DNA of 12,468 nt, taken from NCBI GenBank assembly GCA_964451705.1, contig CAYVIV010000028.1:1-12468 (forward strand), written 5' to 3'. A model generated the notes under the pieces. It made no database searches. It was given only the letters and a program-made list of their open reading frames with translations, and had not been told where the DNA came from. This document shows positions 5,335 through 12,204 of the stretch, piece by piece (position 1 is the stretch's first letter; every line of letters starts with the position of its first letter). The DNA comes from CAYYFV01 sp964451705 (GTDB lineage Bacteria; Patescibacteriota; Gracilibacteria; UBA1369; GCA-2718715). The translations under genes and the position numbers were made by a program.

Positions 5335-6510
5335 TTATGACTTAGATGGCTTGTGTGTCTTAGATGCTTTGCCACAGTGTCGACAAAAATCTAGAAATTT
5401 AGAACTGGGTTTATGACAACTGTGACAATTCTGCATCAACTCTATGCCGCAGTTTGAACAATTTTTTTGTTCATAATGAATTCGGAATTCGCAACTAGGA
5501 CAGTGGCCCTTCGCCAGACGCCTGTGTGCTACAGCTGAGCTGGAAAAAATCTTTTTTTGAATGAAATAAACAATCCCCCCAAATACAACTACTAACAGCG
5601 CTAAAGAGATGTAGTAGATAATATAGCGCAGGACTTCGAACTCAAGTAGCATGCTAAAAACTCTTTGTAACCAGCTCACTGGTAAAATATCTAGCAAAAA
5701 GCTTGCTACCACTTGTACAAATAAAATAGCAAATGCAGTGGTTGTTGCTGTGAAAATAATGGTGTATGCACTTTGCTCATGTTTGAGCCTAAAGTAATAG
5801 CGTAAAGAATAGAAAAAGAATGGTGCTATCACTAAAAAGCTTAGTAGAAAGACTTTAATATCAAACCATACAAGTTGTGTCTTATAACTTTCATAGGCTT
5901 GTTGGTATGAGAATTGCAAAGATTCTATTCCAGGCAGAATTGATTGAATTTGCTGGTCCCGGCTAGCCTCTAGATTAGCAATTTGGGCTTTAAGTTCTTG
6001 AATCTGAATGGGTTGCAAACCAGGGTCTTGATCTCTTAAATTTTGCCTGTCGCGACTGAGTTGAAACTGGAGACTGCCTATCTCTCGATTGGACTCCATG
6101 ATCTGTTCGACAGTAGGTTCTATAAAGGCATATGACTCATCGAGTTTAAAGAGTTTATCTGTACTATTAAAGATACTGCCGCTGTCTAGGCTGTCTTCGT
6201 ACTCTTGATACTCCAACCCCTCGTTGACTCCTACTGTGTCGGAGTACTCTTGGGCATCGAGTTCATAAGCTGCATATGGAGTCTCTATGTTGGAAAACCT
6301 AATGTTACTGACATATTTTAACTTGGCTGCTGTGAGATTGAGCTCATAAGATGGTGCTATAGGCTCTGTGACTAAGTCGTGAATGTCATGAAAAATGTTT
6401 TGACTAAATATCACAATAATAAAAACCATTATTGTTAAGAGCAAATAACCTAATTTAGATGTTTTCTTTTCGGAAATCTCTAGTGCTGGAGACTTTTTAA
6501 CATTTGGCAT
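5335..6510 (-). CDS. Four-helix membrane protein with an external coiled-coil loop and C-terminal tandem zinc ribbons
   Basis: One membrane segment lies near residues 20-37. An acidic, Glu/Gln-rich region of about 175 residues follows, including a likely coiled coil around 135-210. Three more membrane segments lie near 217-237, 250-275 and 292-318. The tail holds four CxxC-type pairs: Cys337/340, Cys351/354, Cys362/365 and Cys376/379. These suit two zinc ribbons. With four helices and a basic N-terminus, both ends should be cytoplasmic and the 38-215 region outside. No named family is recognised. Zinc ribbons on membrane anchors often mediate protein contacts, but this role is inferred. It sits between the MauE-like gene and the hydrolase, 5 bp from the latter. 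Confidence 0.86.
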   Translation of the reverse strand: MPNVKKSPALEISEKKTSKLGYLLLTIMVFIIVIFSQNIFHDIHDLVTEPIAPSYELNLTAAKLKYVSNIRFSNIETPYAAYELDAQEYSDTVGVNEGLEYQEYEDSLDSGSIFNSTDKLFKLDESYAFIEPTVEQIMESNREIGSLQFQLSRDRQNLRDQDPGLQPIQIQELKAQIANLEASRDQQIQSILPGIESLQFSYQQAYESYKTQLVWFDIKVFLLSFLVIAPFFFYSLRYYFRLKHEQSAYTIIFTATTTAFAILFVQVVASFLLDILPVSWLQRVFSMLLEFEVLRYIIYYISLALLVVVFGGIVYFIQKKIFSSSAVAHRRLAKGHCPSCEFRIHYEQKNCSNCGIELMQNCHSCHKPSSKFLDFCRHCGKASKTHKPSKS

Positions 6511-6601
6511 AGTAATATGTTTATATAGTTTTATTTAGTCTTATAAAAGATAGGCTAGTTTAGATGTGCTTGAAAATCAAGTAGCAAGCCATGTTTAGTA
6601 T

Positions 6602-7072
6602 TTAGAGATGGGTGATTATGAGTAGACTCATGATAATCATGATTGTATTTTCTATGACTGTGACTTGAGTTAAAGGTAACTTGATGACAGCACCCAAGCA
6701 GGCACAGTGCATTTTGTGGCCTGTGCGGATTTGCTTAACAACTCCTAAGGTGGTTGTGGCAAGTAAGATGATAGTCAAGATACTTGCTAACTTAATTTGG
6801 TAACTCAGTAGAAATGCTAAAGCTAGAGCCAGCTCACAAAATGGATAAATATGGGCGTAACCTGGAAACCTTTTGGCTACTGGGTCGTACATAGCAAAAC
6901 TTTGAGCAAAGCCTGGGAGGTCAATTAATTTGAAGAAACTAAAGCAAAGCAAAAATACTCCCATAAAAGTTGGCATAAAAACTAAACCAAACTGATTTGA
7001 TAATAATGTACTGAGAGCTAAAATAAATATAAGCACTAATATAAGGGGCTGATACTGTTTTAATTTTGTCAT
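6602..7072 (-). CDS. MauE/DoxX-like redox-associated membrane protein
   Basis: Four hydrophobic segments (about 9-25, 30-50, 78-108 and 134-155) are joined by short loops. The characteristic FKLIDLPGFAQSFAMYDP (47-64) and YPFCELAL (76-83) segments are followed by HCACLG (122-127) and LPLTQVTVIEN (132-142). This arrangement is that of MauE/DoxX-type proteins often annotated near thiol-redox or heavy-metal functions. Cys123 and Cys125 are the likely functional residues, as a thiol pair or metal ligands. The gene is divergent from the zinc operon. A small dyad, CAGGT-CT-ACCTG (7087-7098), lies 15 bp before its ATG and could be an operator. The 391-residue membrane protein gene follows after 91 bp, so co-transcription is possible but not assured. 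Confidence 0.82.
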   Translation of the reverse strand: MTKLKQYQPLILVLIFILALSTLLSNQFGLVFMPTFMGVFLLCFSFFKLIDLPGFAQSFAMYDPVAKRFPGYAHIYPFCELALALAFLLSYQIKLASILTIILLATTTLGVVKQIRTGHKMHCACLGAVIKLPLTQVTVIENTIMIIMSLLIITHL

Positions 7073-7140
7073 AGTGTAAGTTATTACAGGTCTACCTGCA
7101 TTTTAACATAGCAATCTTGACTATGGTAGTTTGGGGCTTA

Positions 7141-7158
7141 AAGCTGATATATTAGCTT
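7141..7158. repeat. 18-bp near-perfect palindrome between divergent MauE-like and zur genes
   Basis: AAGCTGATATATTAGCTT is symmetrical except at one base pair (positions 6/13). It lies in the shared upstream region, about 69 bp from the MauE-like ATG and 122 bp from zur, where a second regulator could bind. It is unlike the zur-proximal palindrome. Confidence 0.3.
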
Positions 7159-7230
7159 GTCTTAGGGGACCCAAAGTAGTTGCTAGTGCTCTGAGGTCTT
7201 CTTGGGTGGTACTGGATGTGGTCTCAAAAG

Positions 7231-7254
7231 CTAAATGCAACTAGTTGCATTTAG
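7231..7254. promoter_or_regulatory. Perfect 24-bp palindrome, probable Zur operator
   Basis: The left half CTAAATGCAACT (7231-7242) is followed directly by its exact reverse complement (7243-7254), with no mismatch and no spacer. It ends 25 bases before the preferred zur ATG at 7280. A possible promoter uses TTGCAT (7245-7250) inside the palindrome and TATGTT (7268-7273) 17 nt later, so a bound repressor would block it. Fur-family proteins bind such dyads as dimers and often control their own operon. The motif differs from the enterobacterial and Bacillus Zur boxes I know. Confidence 0.62.
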
Positions 7255-7279
7255 GAATTTATTAGTTTATGTTGGGTGT

Positions 7280-7693
7280 ATGGAAAGTAAAAAAGTTTTA
7301 AAATCGGTAAACCTTAAGGCAACTTGGTTGCGCCAGCTCATGCTAGATACTATCTACGAGCTGCCAGGTTTGTTTTTTGCAAACGATCTATATAAGCTGC
7401 TTAAGAGCCATAAATCTAAGTTTAATAAGAGTAGCTTTTATAGAAACTTAGACCAATTTTGTGAAAAAGCTATCTTACAAAAAGTTGTCCTGGCTTACGA
7501 TAGGATTGCCTATGAACTTGTTGATAGCCATCACCACCACTTTAGCTGCAACAACTGTGAAACTGTTTTATGTATTCTGGATCAAGATCTAGAATCAAAA
7601 GTCTTAAAGATCCAAGATGACTTGCGTGACTCAGGTGTAGTTGTTCAAAATCACATATTTGCCTTAAATGGTTTATGTTCAGAATGTAAATAG
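7280..7693 (+). CDS. zur: Fur-family zinc uptake regulator (Zur-like)
   Basis: A winged-helix domain (about 12-80) carries SSFYRNLDQFCEKAILQKVV at 51-70, which matches the VYRTLxxLxxxGLI recognition region of Fur proteins. It is followed by an SHHHHFSC metal-sensing hinge (83-90). The structural zinc site Cys90/Cys93 with Cys133/Cys136 is intact. At 137 residues the length is typical. An in-frame ATG at 7235 would add 15 residues but lies within the 24-bp palindrome, so ATG 7280 is chosen. The assignment to zinc rather than iron or peroxide rests on the position as first gene of the znu operon, six bases ahead of znuA. It probably represses its own operon when zinc is plentiful. Confidence 0.88.
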   Translation: MESKKVLKSVNLKATWLRQLMLDTIYELPGLFFANDLYKLLKSHKSKFNKSSFYRNLDQFCEKAILQKVVLAYDRIAYELVDSHHHHFSCNNCETVLCILDQDLESKVLKIQDDLRDSGVVVQNHIFALNGLCSECK

Positions 7694-7699
7694 AAATTT

Positions 7700-8665
7700 A
7701 TGAAAAAGCTGATAGCCACAATCATGCTGAGCCTTTTACTGTTAGGATGTGCAGTAGGCAACAAGGGACTAGCCGCCGAAAAACCTTTGGTAGTCGTTAG
7801 TTTTTACCCTTTGGAATATATTGTGCGGGTATTAGCTGGTGACCAGCTGAATCTAGTTAACCTCTCCTCTGGTTTCGATGCGCATGAATATAATCTAAAA
7901 CCTAGTGACCTGGTAGCAATTTCGAATGCTAATTTGTTTATTTCTTCTGGTACAATTTTGGAACCATGGAGTAACACTTTGAAGCATGAGCACAAGAACC
8001 ACTTAAAAATTGCCGAGACAGTAGAGTTGAAACTCATGAAGGCTGGTGCGCACGACCACCACGATGAGCATGAGGAGCATGAGGAGTATGATGAGCACGA
8101 GGAGCATGAGGAGCATGAGGAGCATGAGGAGCACGATGAAGATGATGAAGATGAGATGGTGATTGACCCTCACTTTTGGCTGGATCCAAACTATATGATT
8201 CAGGTCTCTAGTGTGGTAGCTGAAAAAATGGCAGAGCTAGGTTGGACTGATACTGACGATAAACTACAAACATTGCATGCAGATCTATTAGCACTTGATA
8301 ATGATTTTAAAGCTAGCTTAGCTAATTGCAAACATAGAAAAATGGTTGTGTCTCATAATGCTTACTCTTATCTTGCCGACAGGTATAACCTAGAACTTAT
8401 AGCTGTGAGTGGAATCAACTCAGCTGACTCTCCTTCTGCGAATAAATTAGTTGAGCTCACCACTCTGGTTACAGAGCAGGCCATACCTACAATATTCCTA
8501 GAACCAACCCAAGCTGCCAAATGGGCCCAGACAATTGCCCAAGAAACAGGCGTGCAGACACGTGAGCTAGAGACGGTAAGTTACTTACGAGATAAAGCCA
8601 GCGACTATTTTGGGTTGCAGCAAGCAAATTTAGAAAATTTAAAATCTGGACTCGAATGCAACTAG
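7700..8665 (+). CDS. znuA: Zinc ABC transporter substrate-binding lipoprotein
   Basis: A signal peptide ends in the lipobox LLGC, so Cys17 should be lipidated and the protein anchored outside the membrane. The cluster A-I metal site is complete: His62 (DAHEYNLKPSDL), His158 (DPHFWLDP), His219 (VSHNAY) and Glu268 (FLEPTQ). Between the first two ligands lies a His/Glu/Asp-rich loop, residues 118-152, of the kind used by zinc-type members to gather zinc. It is longer and more regular than usual, with seven consecutive three-residue units. The acidic loop and the linked Fur-like gene support zinc over manganese. The stop overlaps the start of znuC by ten bases, which implies coupled translation. 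Confidence 0.93.
   Translation: MKKLIATIMLSLLLLGCAVGNKGLAAEKPLVVVSFYPLEYIVRVLAGDQLNLVNLSSGFDAHEYNLKPSDLVAISNANLFISSGTILEPWSNTLKHEHKNHLKIAETVELKLMKAGAHDHHDEHEEHEEYDEHEEHEEHEEHEEHDEDDEDEMVIDPHFWLDPNYMIQVSSVVAEKMAELGWTDTDDKLQTLHADLLALDNDFKASLANCKHRKMVVSHNAYSYLADRYNLELIAVSGINSADSPSANKLVELTTLVTEQAIPTIFLEPTQAAKWAQTIAQETGVQTRELETVSYLRDKASDYFGLQQANLENLKSGLECN
8069..8131 (+). repeat. In-frame 9-nt tandem repeat encoding the His-Glu-Glu tract of ZnuA
   Basis: Seven 9-nt units based on CATGAGGAG encode residues 124-144. Six units read His-Glu-Glu and one reads Tyr-Asp-Glu (130-132). A further His-Asp and an acidic run follow to residue 152. Slippage would change the tract by whole codons and keep the frame. 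Confidence 0.85.
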
Positions 8666-9399
8666 TAAAACTAAAAAAATTAGGCCTTAAAATTGGCTCG
8701 AATCAAATCTTGCAAGATATTTGTTTACAAATTAATGTAGGTGACTATATTGGCCTGATTGGACCCAATGGTGCTGGTAAAAGCAGCCTACTTAAATGCA
8801 TTGCAGGATGCATGCAAGCCAGTAGTGGTACTTTGAGCTCTAAGAAATCTTTGAAGATTGGCTACGTGCCGCAGAACTGCAATTTAGATTTGGTTGTCAA
8901 CTTGAGTGTTCTAGAGGTTTTAGAAATGGCACTGGAACATAAGCGTCTGATTGGCCCGAAAAATATTGAGGAGAGCTTGACTGCTGTTTTGCATAAGGTT
9001 GGTTTAGATGGTGATTTTTTAGAATATAGTTTTAGAGATTTGTCTGGAGGTCAAAAACAAAGAGTGCTAATTGCCAGAAGTTTACTGTCGGATCCAGAAC
9101 TACTCTTGTTTGACGAGTCTTTGAGTGGGGTTGACTATCAAACAAAACTTAGTGTCCATAATTTATTAAAAAACTTAAATCAACAAGACAAGATTGCGAT
9201 TATTTTTGTCTCACATGAAATAGAGACGATAGTCTCCTACTGTAAACAAATTATCTGCCTAGATAAAACAATTCATACTGGCTGCCATCCAGTTGATTTT
9301 GCTCAGGGTAAAATTAAAAAAACTTGTGAAATTTCGTCAAATAATTGTGATTTGGCTTCTGGCAAAAAAGCCGTACACCATCACCATAAATTAAATTAA
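8656..9399 (+). CDS. znuC: Zinc ABC transporter ATPase
   Basis: This is the cytoplasmic ATPase that drives the ZnuB channel. Walker A is GPNGAGKSS (36-44), the signature is LSGGQKQR (129-136), Walker B is LLLFDE with Asp153 and catalytic Glu154, and the switch His is His187 in SHE. All ATPase motifs are intact. The C-terminal 45 residues are unusual, with several Cys and a terminal HHHHKLN, which suggests metal contact. The ATG overlaps the last codons of znuA, and its stop is one base before the znuB ATG. There is no separate ribosome site, so it is presumably translated by coupling. Confidence 0.94.
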   Translation: MQLVKLKKLGLKIGSNQILQDICLQINVGDYIGLIGPNGAGKSSLLKCIAGCMQASSGTLSSKKSLKIGYVPQNCNLDLVVNLSVLEVLEMALEHKRLIGPKNIEESLTAVLHKVGLDGDFLEYSFRDLSGGQKQRVLIARSLLSDPELLLFDESLSGVDYQTKLSVHNLLKNLNQQDKIAIIFVSHEIETIVSYCKQIICLDKTIHTGCHPVDFAQGKIKKTCEISSNNCDLASGKKAVHHHHKLN

Positions 9400-9400
9400 T

Positions 9401-10204
9401 ATGCTAGAATTTTTTAACTACTCTTTTATTGTGCGGGCAATAATTGTTGGGGGACTCGCAGCAACTTGCCTAGGCTTACTTGGTAACTACATAGTAGCAG
9501 CCAGACAGTCTGTGGCCTCGGAGATGCTAGCCCACTCTAGCCTAGCTGGAGTTGGACTTGGACTGTTACTGGGACTATCGCCTACTTTGTTTGGAATTGT
9601 TTTTGCTGTGCTGACAGGCACCTATGCATTGGTATACGCGCGGCGCTCTGAACTACCTAACGATGCAATTTCTATGATGTTTTTATTAGGAGGTGTCGCC
9701 CTGGCTATACTATTTGCGAGCAAGGCTACAAACCCCGTTATGAGTTTTGATAGCTATTTGTTTGGTTCGATTCTAACTACTAGCTGGTCTCAAATTTATG
9801 TATTTATGGCTCTGTCTGCTTTGGTCTTAAGCTTTGTGCTCATGTTTGGAAATAGACTTAAAACCTTGATATTTGATAGAGATTACTACGAAAGTAGATT
9901 TGGTAATAGCAAGCTATTAGAGCTGACATTTGCTGCTATGGTTTCTTGTGTGATTGGCTTGAGCATTCAAATTATTGGTGGCCTTTTGATTGCAGCCCTA
10001 GTTGTAATACCCGTACTGTGTGCCCAGCAAGTCTCTAAATCTTTTAGATCCTCTATGCTCTGGAGCATAATTATTAACCTACTAGCGGTTTGGACTAGCA
10101 TCTGGCTATCTTTTATCTGGGACCTACCAACAAGTAGCCTGATTGTTCTGCTTTTAATTGGAACTTTTTTAGTGCTCAGGCTCAGCAAACAACGCAAAAT
10201 ATAA
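9401..10204 (+). CDS. znuB: Zinc ABC transporter permease (ABC-3 family)
   Basis: The protein is hydrophobic throughout, with about seven to nine membrane segments. Family landmarks are present: SEMLAHSSLAGVGLG (39-53) in the second-helix region, SFDSYLFGSIL near the middle, the FDRDYYESRFG cytoplasmic coupling segment, and GGLLIAALVVIPVLCAQ in the last third. As a homodimer it would pass zinc from ZnuA into the cell using ZnuC. The length of 267 residues is normal. It is the last gene of the operon. Its stop lies 41 bp from the stop of the convergent TauE-like gene, with no convincing terminator between them. Confidence 0.93.
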   Translation: MLEFFNYSFIVRAIIVGGLAATCLGLLGNYIVAARQSVASEMLAHSSLAGVGLGLLLGLSPTLFGIVFAVLTGTYALVYARRSELPNDAISMMFLLGGVALAILFASKATNPVMSFDSYLFGSILTTSWSQIYVFMALSALVLSFVLMFGNRLKTLIFDRDYYESRFGNSKLLELTFAAMVSCVIGLSIQIIGGLLIAALVVIPVLCAQQVSKSFRSSMLWSIIINLLAVWTSIWLSFIWDLPTSSLIVLLLIGTFLVLRLSKQRKI

Positions 10205-10222
10205 ACTTAAATAGAGATCTGT

Positions 10223-10238
10223 GAATACAACTGTATTC
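10223..10238. promoter_or_regulatory. Dyad with a TACA-N2-TGTA core between znuB and the TauE-like gene
   Basis: GAATACA and TGTATTC form perfect 7-bp arms around two bases. The core TACAACTGTA fits the TACA-N2-TGTA operator core of CopY/BlaI/MecI repressors. No T-run follows on either strand, so a terminator is unlikely. A near-copy of the core lies upstream of the TauE-like gene. Confidence 0.4.
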
Positions 10239-10245
10239 CTAGTGG

Positions 10246-10998
10246 TTAAATTAAGCCATAGGCTAAGTAGAGCACTAGCAAAATGCTTAAATATTTCAGG
10301 AGTCTCTCCAGCTTGTGAGAGTGGAGTTTATTTAATATGAGCCCCGAAATAATACCAGCTAACAATGTGGCACAAACCATGGGTGTTACTAGCTTTAAAT
10401 CAACCAAGCCAGCTTGAAAATATTGATAAGCTACAAATGGCTGAGTGAAAAACTGTGTGAATACTAGTAGAAAGACTGCTTTGTGATATTGAAAGTTAAA
10501 AATTGTTGTCAGGAGCATAAGTGCTATAATCCAATCTCCGATTACAAATGCAGCATTATATGTGCCTATAAAGAGTGCCACAACTGCAAGACTAACAAGC
10601 TTGCCTGGACTGAAAACAAAGCCAGTGTTTTTTCTAACAGGAGGGTTGAAGAATAAATTTTTAACTACCAAAGCAACTATTGAGATTAAAAAAATGCTTT
10701 TAAGTAGAGCTATGTTGATGTGTATTAAAATTAGCGCCCCAAACTTGGCTCCTAGCATTTGAAATAGGATAAAGAAAAAATGCCAGGCTTGAATACGGTA
10801 CTTCCTGATTAAGACTAACAACATACCCACATTCGAACCGATTATACCAGCGTTATCTAGGGCCATAGCTGTTTTAATATCAAAGTGCAGAATATTCTGC
10901 AAAACTGCCTGGGTGACAAGACTCCCCCCACCAACTAAATTACCATATAGTTCGCCTACGAAAATACCTAAACTAGCAATAATAACTTCTGAAACCAT
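10246..10998 (-). CDS. TauE/SafE-family membrane permease
   Basis: The 250 residues contain about seven to eight hydrophobic segments with a glycine-rich first repeat (GNLVGGGSLVTQAVL, 19-33), followed by LDNAGIIGSN, as in the TauE/SafE sulfite-exporter family. The matching motif in the second half is degenerate (GTYNAAFVIGDW). Members export sulfite, sulfonates or other small anions, and many have no proven substrate. A good promoter and an operator-like dyad lie upstream, and a second dyad with the same core lies after the gene. The dyad type suggests control by a CopY/BlaI-like repressor, perhaps metal-related, but no such repressor gene is in the window. The gene is convergent with znuB. 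Confidence 0.85.
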   Translation of the reverse strand: MVSEVIIASLGIFVGELYGNLVGGGSLVTQAVLQNILHFDIKTAMALDNAGIIGSNVGMLLVLIRKYRIQAWHFFFILFQMLGAKFGALILIHINIALLKSIFLISIVALVVKNLFFNPPVRKNTGFVFSPGKLVSLAVVALFIGTYNAAFVIGDWIIALMLLTTIFNFQYHKAVFLLVFTQFFTQPFVAYQYFQAGLVDLKLVTPMVCATLLAGIISGLILNKLHSHKLERLLKYLSILLVLYLAYGLI

Positions 10999-11020
10999 GT
11001 GAGACTTTATATCGCTTTTA

Positions 11021-11048
11021 AATATAACACATATTTTACAAGTGACAA
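11021..11048 (-). promoter_or_regulatory. Promoter of the TauE-like gene
   Basis: On the minus strand TTGTCA (11043-11048, five of six), a 16-nt spacer and TATATT (11021-11026, five of six) with an extended -10 TG make a strong promoter. The start is near 11014, so the leader is about 16 bases. A dyad lies just upstream of the -35. Confidence 0.64.
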
Positions 11049-11053
11049 GTCTC

Positions 11054-11069
11054 TGTTACACCTGTAACA
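11054..11069. promoter_or_regulatory. CopY/BlaI-type operator candidate upstream of the TauE-like gene
   Basis: TGTTACA and TGTAACA are perfect 7-bp arms around CC. The core TACACCTGTA fits TACA-N2-TGTA and differs at one of ten bases from the core at 10226-10235. It lies five bases upstream of the -35, where it could affect polymerase binding. Confidence 0.5.
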
Positions 11070-11262
11070 AGATTGTATGCATCGCGAGAAGGTACTAGCT
11101 CAAGCATAGAGAGTATTTAGTACTTTGTAAGACACTTTTGTTCTACTTGTAATTGGCACTTTTGTGCTGCTAAGACTCAGCAGTCGCCAGCGGGCTTAGA
11201 GTCAATGCTTGAATTGATGTTGCGGTGTTTGTGATGTAATTGCCAGCGGCTGGGAAGCGAGA

Positions 11263-11970
11263 CTACAAGCTGTAAGAAATTCTGAGATTACCCTTCTTGT
11301 TTTTGATTTTTGTAATTTTAATCTGCCCTAACTCCTGTGTAGACCTAACGTGCGTGCCGCCGCAGCCCCAGGCTTCGAAACCATGAACCTGTGTAACCCG
11401 AGCCTCTTTACCTTCTGGTGCCCAAACCCCCTGAGCCTTGGCCTGTGCAGGACTAAGACTGTGCGATGTAAGTGTAAGGTCTTGCTGAATTAATTCAGCT
11501 AAATGCTTTTCTAAATCTTGCCTAAACTTTTCTGGGTCCTCTAACTGACCTTCGTACTCAACATAGGTTCCCTCTGGATAATGAAAGCCTTTGGATGGTT
11601 TAAGATTAGCATAGTGAATTTGCGTCATAGCACAATCTATTAGGTGCCCTGCAGAATGCAACTTGGCATGCAGCATTCTTAAATCTGAGTCTATTTTTAG
11701 TTGGACTGTATCGTTGGGCTGAAAACCACCCTCTACAAACTCTCCAAAGTGATAGACCTTAGAGTCTGGCGATAGGCGAACATCTGTAACTTGGAACTTG
11801 GCTGAGTCGGATACTATCAGGCCCTTATCTGTTGGCTGGCCCCCACCTTGAGGATAGAAAATGGTTTGATCTAAAATCACCACCTGCCTACCGTCATGCA
11901 TGAACACCTCTACTACAGTAGCTGGACTTTCGTATTGATAAGTATCTTGTAAGTATAAGAGTTTAGTCAT
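11263..11970 (-). CDS. alaX: Stand-alone alanyl-tRNA editing protein AlaX (medium type)
   Basis: The protein hydrolyses Ser-tRNA(Ala), and possibly Gly-tRNA(Ala), and so corrects errors of alanyl-tRNA synthetase in trans. An N-terminal beta-barrel part with YPQGGGQPTD (39-48) precedes the editing core. The zinc ligands are visible as HSAGH (His105, His109) and CGGTH (Cys203, His207). The 235-residue length and the presence of the GGGQP segment fit the medium AlaX class; short forms lack it, and long forms add a C-terminal domain. No strong promoter was found before ATG 11970. It lies upstream of the TauE-like gene on the same strand, 264 bp away with a separate promoter between, so the two are not a tight operon. 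Confidence 0.93.
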   Translation of the reverse strand: MTKLLYLQDTYQYESPATVVEVFMHDGRQVVILDQTIFYPQGGGQPTDKGLIVSDSAKFQVTDVRLSPDSKVYHFGEFVEGGFQPNDTVQLKIDSDLRMLHAKLHSAGHLIDCAMTQIHYANLKPSKGFHYPEGTYVEYEGQLEDPEKFRQDLEKHLAELIQQDLTLTSHSLSPAQAKAQGVWAPEGKEARVTQVHGFEAWGCGGTHVRSTQELGQIKITKIKNKKGNLRISYSL

Positions 11971-12056
11971 ACAATAATTTAAGTTAGAGAGCTTAGCTAG
12001 CCTGCGTTAATCCTACGTATCTAGTAACAAGCTGCTGACAACTCTGGAAGTATTAT

Positions 12057-12082
12057 TTATTTTAAGACATGTTTTGAAATAA
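12057..12082 (+). repeat. 26-bp AT-rich imperfect palindrome
   Basis: The arms match at 22 of 26 positions. The four asymmetric positions would be G-U pairs in a plus-strand RNA, giving an 11-bp helix with a CATG loop. It lies between alaX and the partial gene. There is no U-tract on the minus strand, so it is not a standard terminator for the right-hand gene. Confidence 0.4.
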
Positions 12083-12204
12083 TGCAAGTTTATTCAGACC
12101 TAAATGTCCAAGCTGGTCTATATAAGGACTAAAAGCACGCCCTATGCAGATCTAATGTGCTTTGCAAATACTGCTAAGCTCACTCTATATTGCCTCTGCA
12201 TGAA

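Noticed and set aside
7235..7279. Upstream ATG start for the zur gene
   Set aside because: The ATG lies inside the 24-bp palindrome and the extra 15 residues do not resemble a Fur N-terminus.
10223..10238. Bidirectional terminator between znuB and the TauE-like gene
   Set aside because: The arms are separated by only two bases and no T-run follows on either strand; an operator-like dyad fits better.
11167..11183. CTGCT/AGCAG hairpin after alaX as a terminator
   Set aside because: The stem is only five base pairs and has no T-run on the alaX strand.
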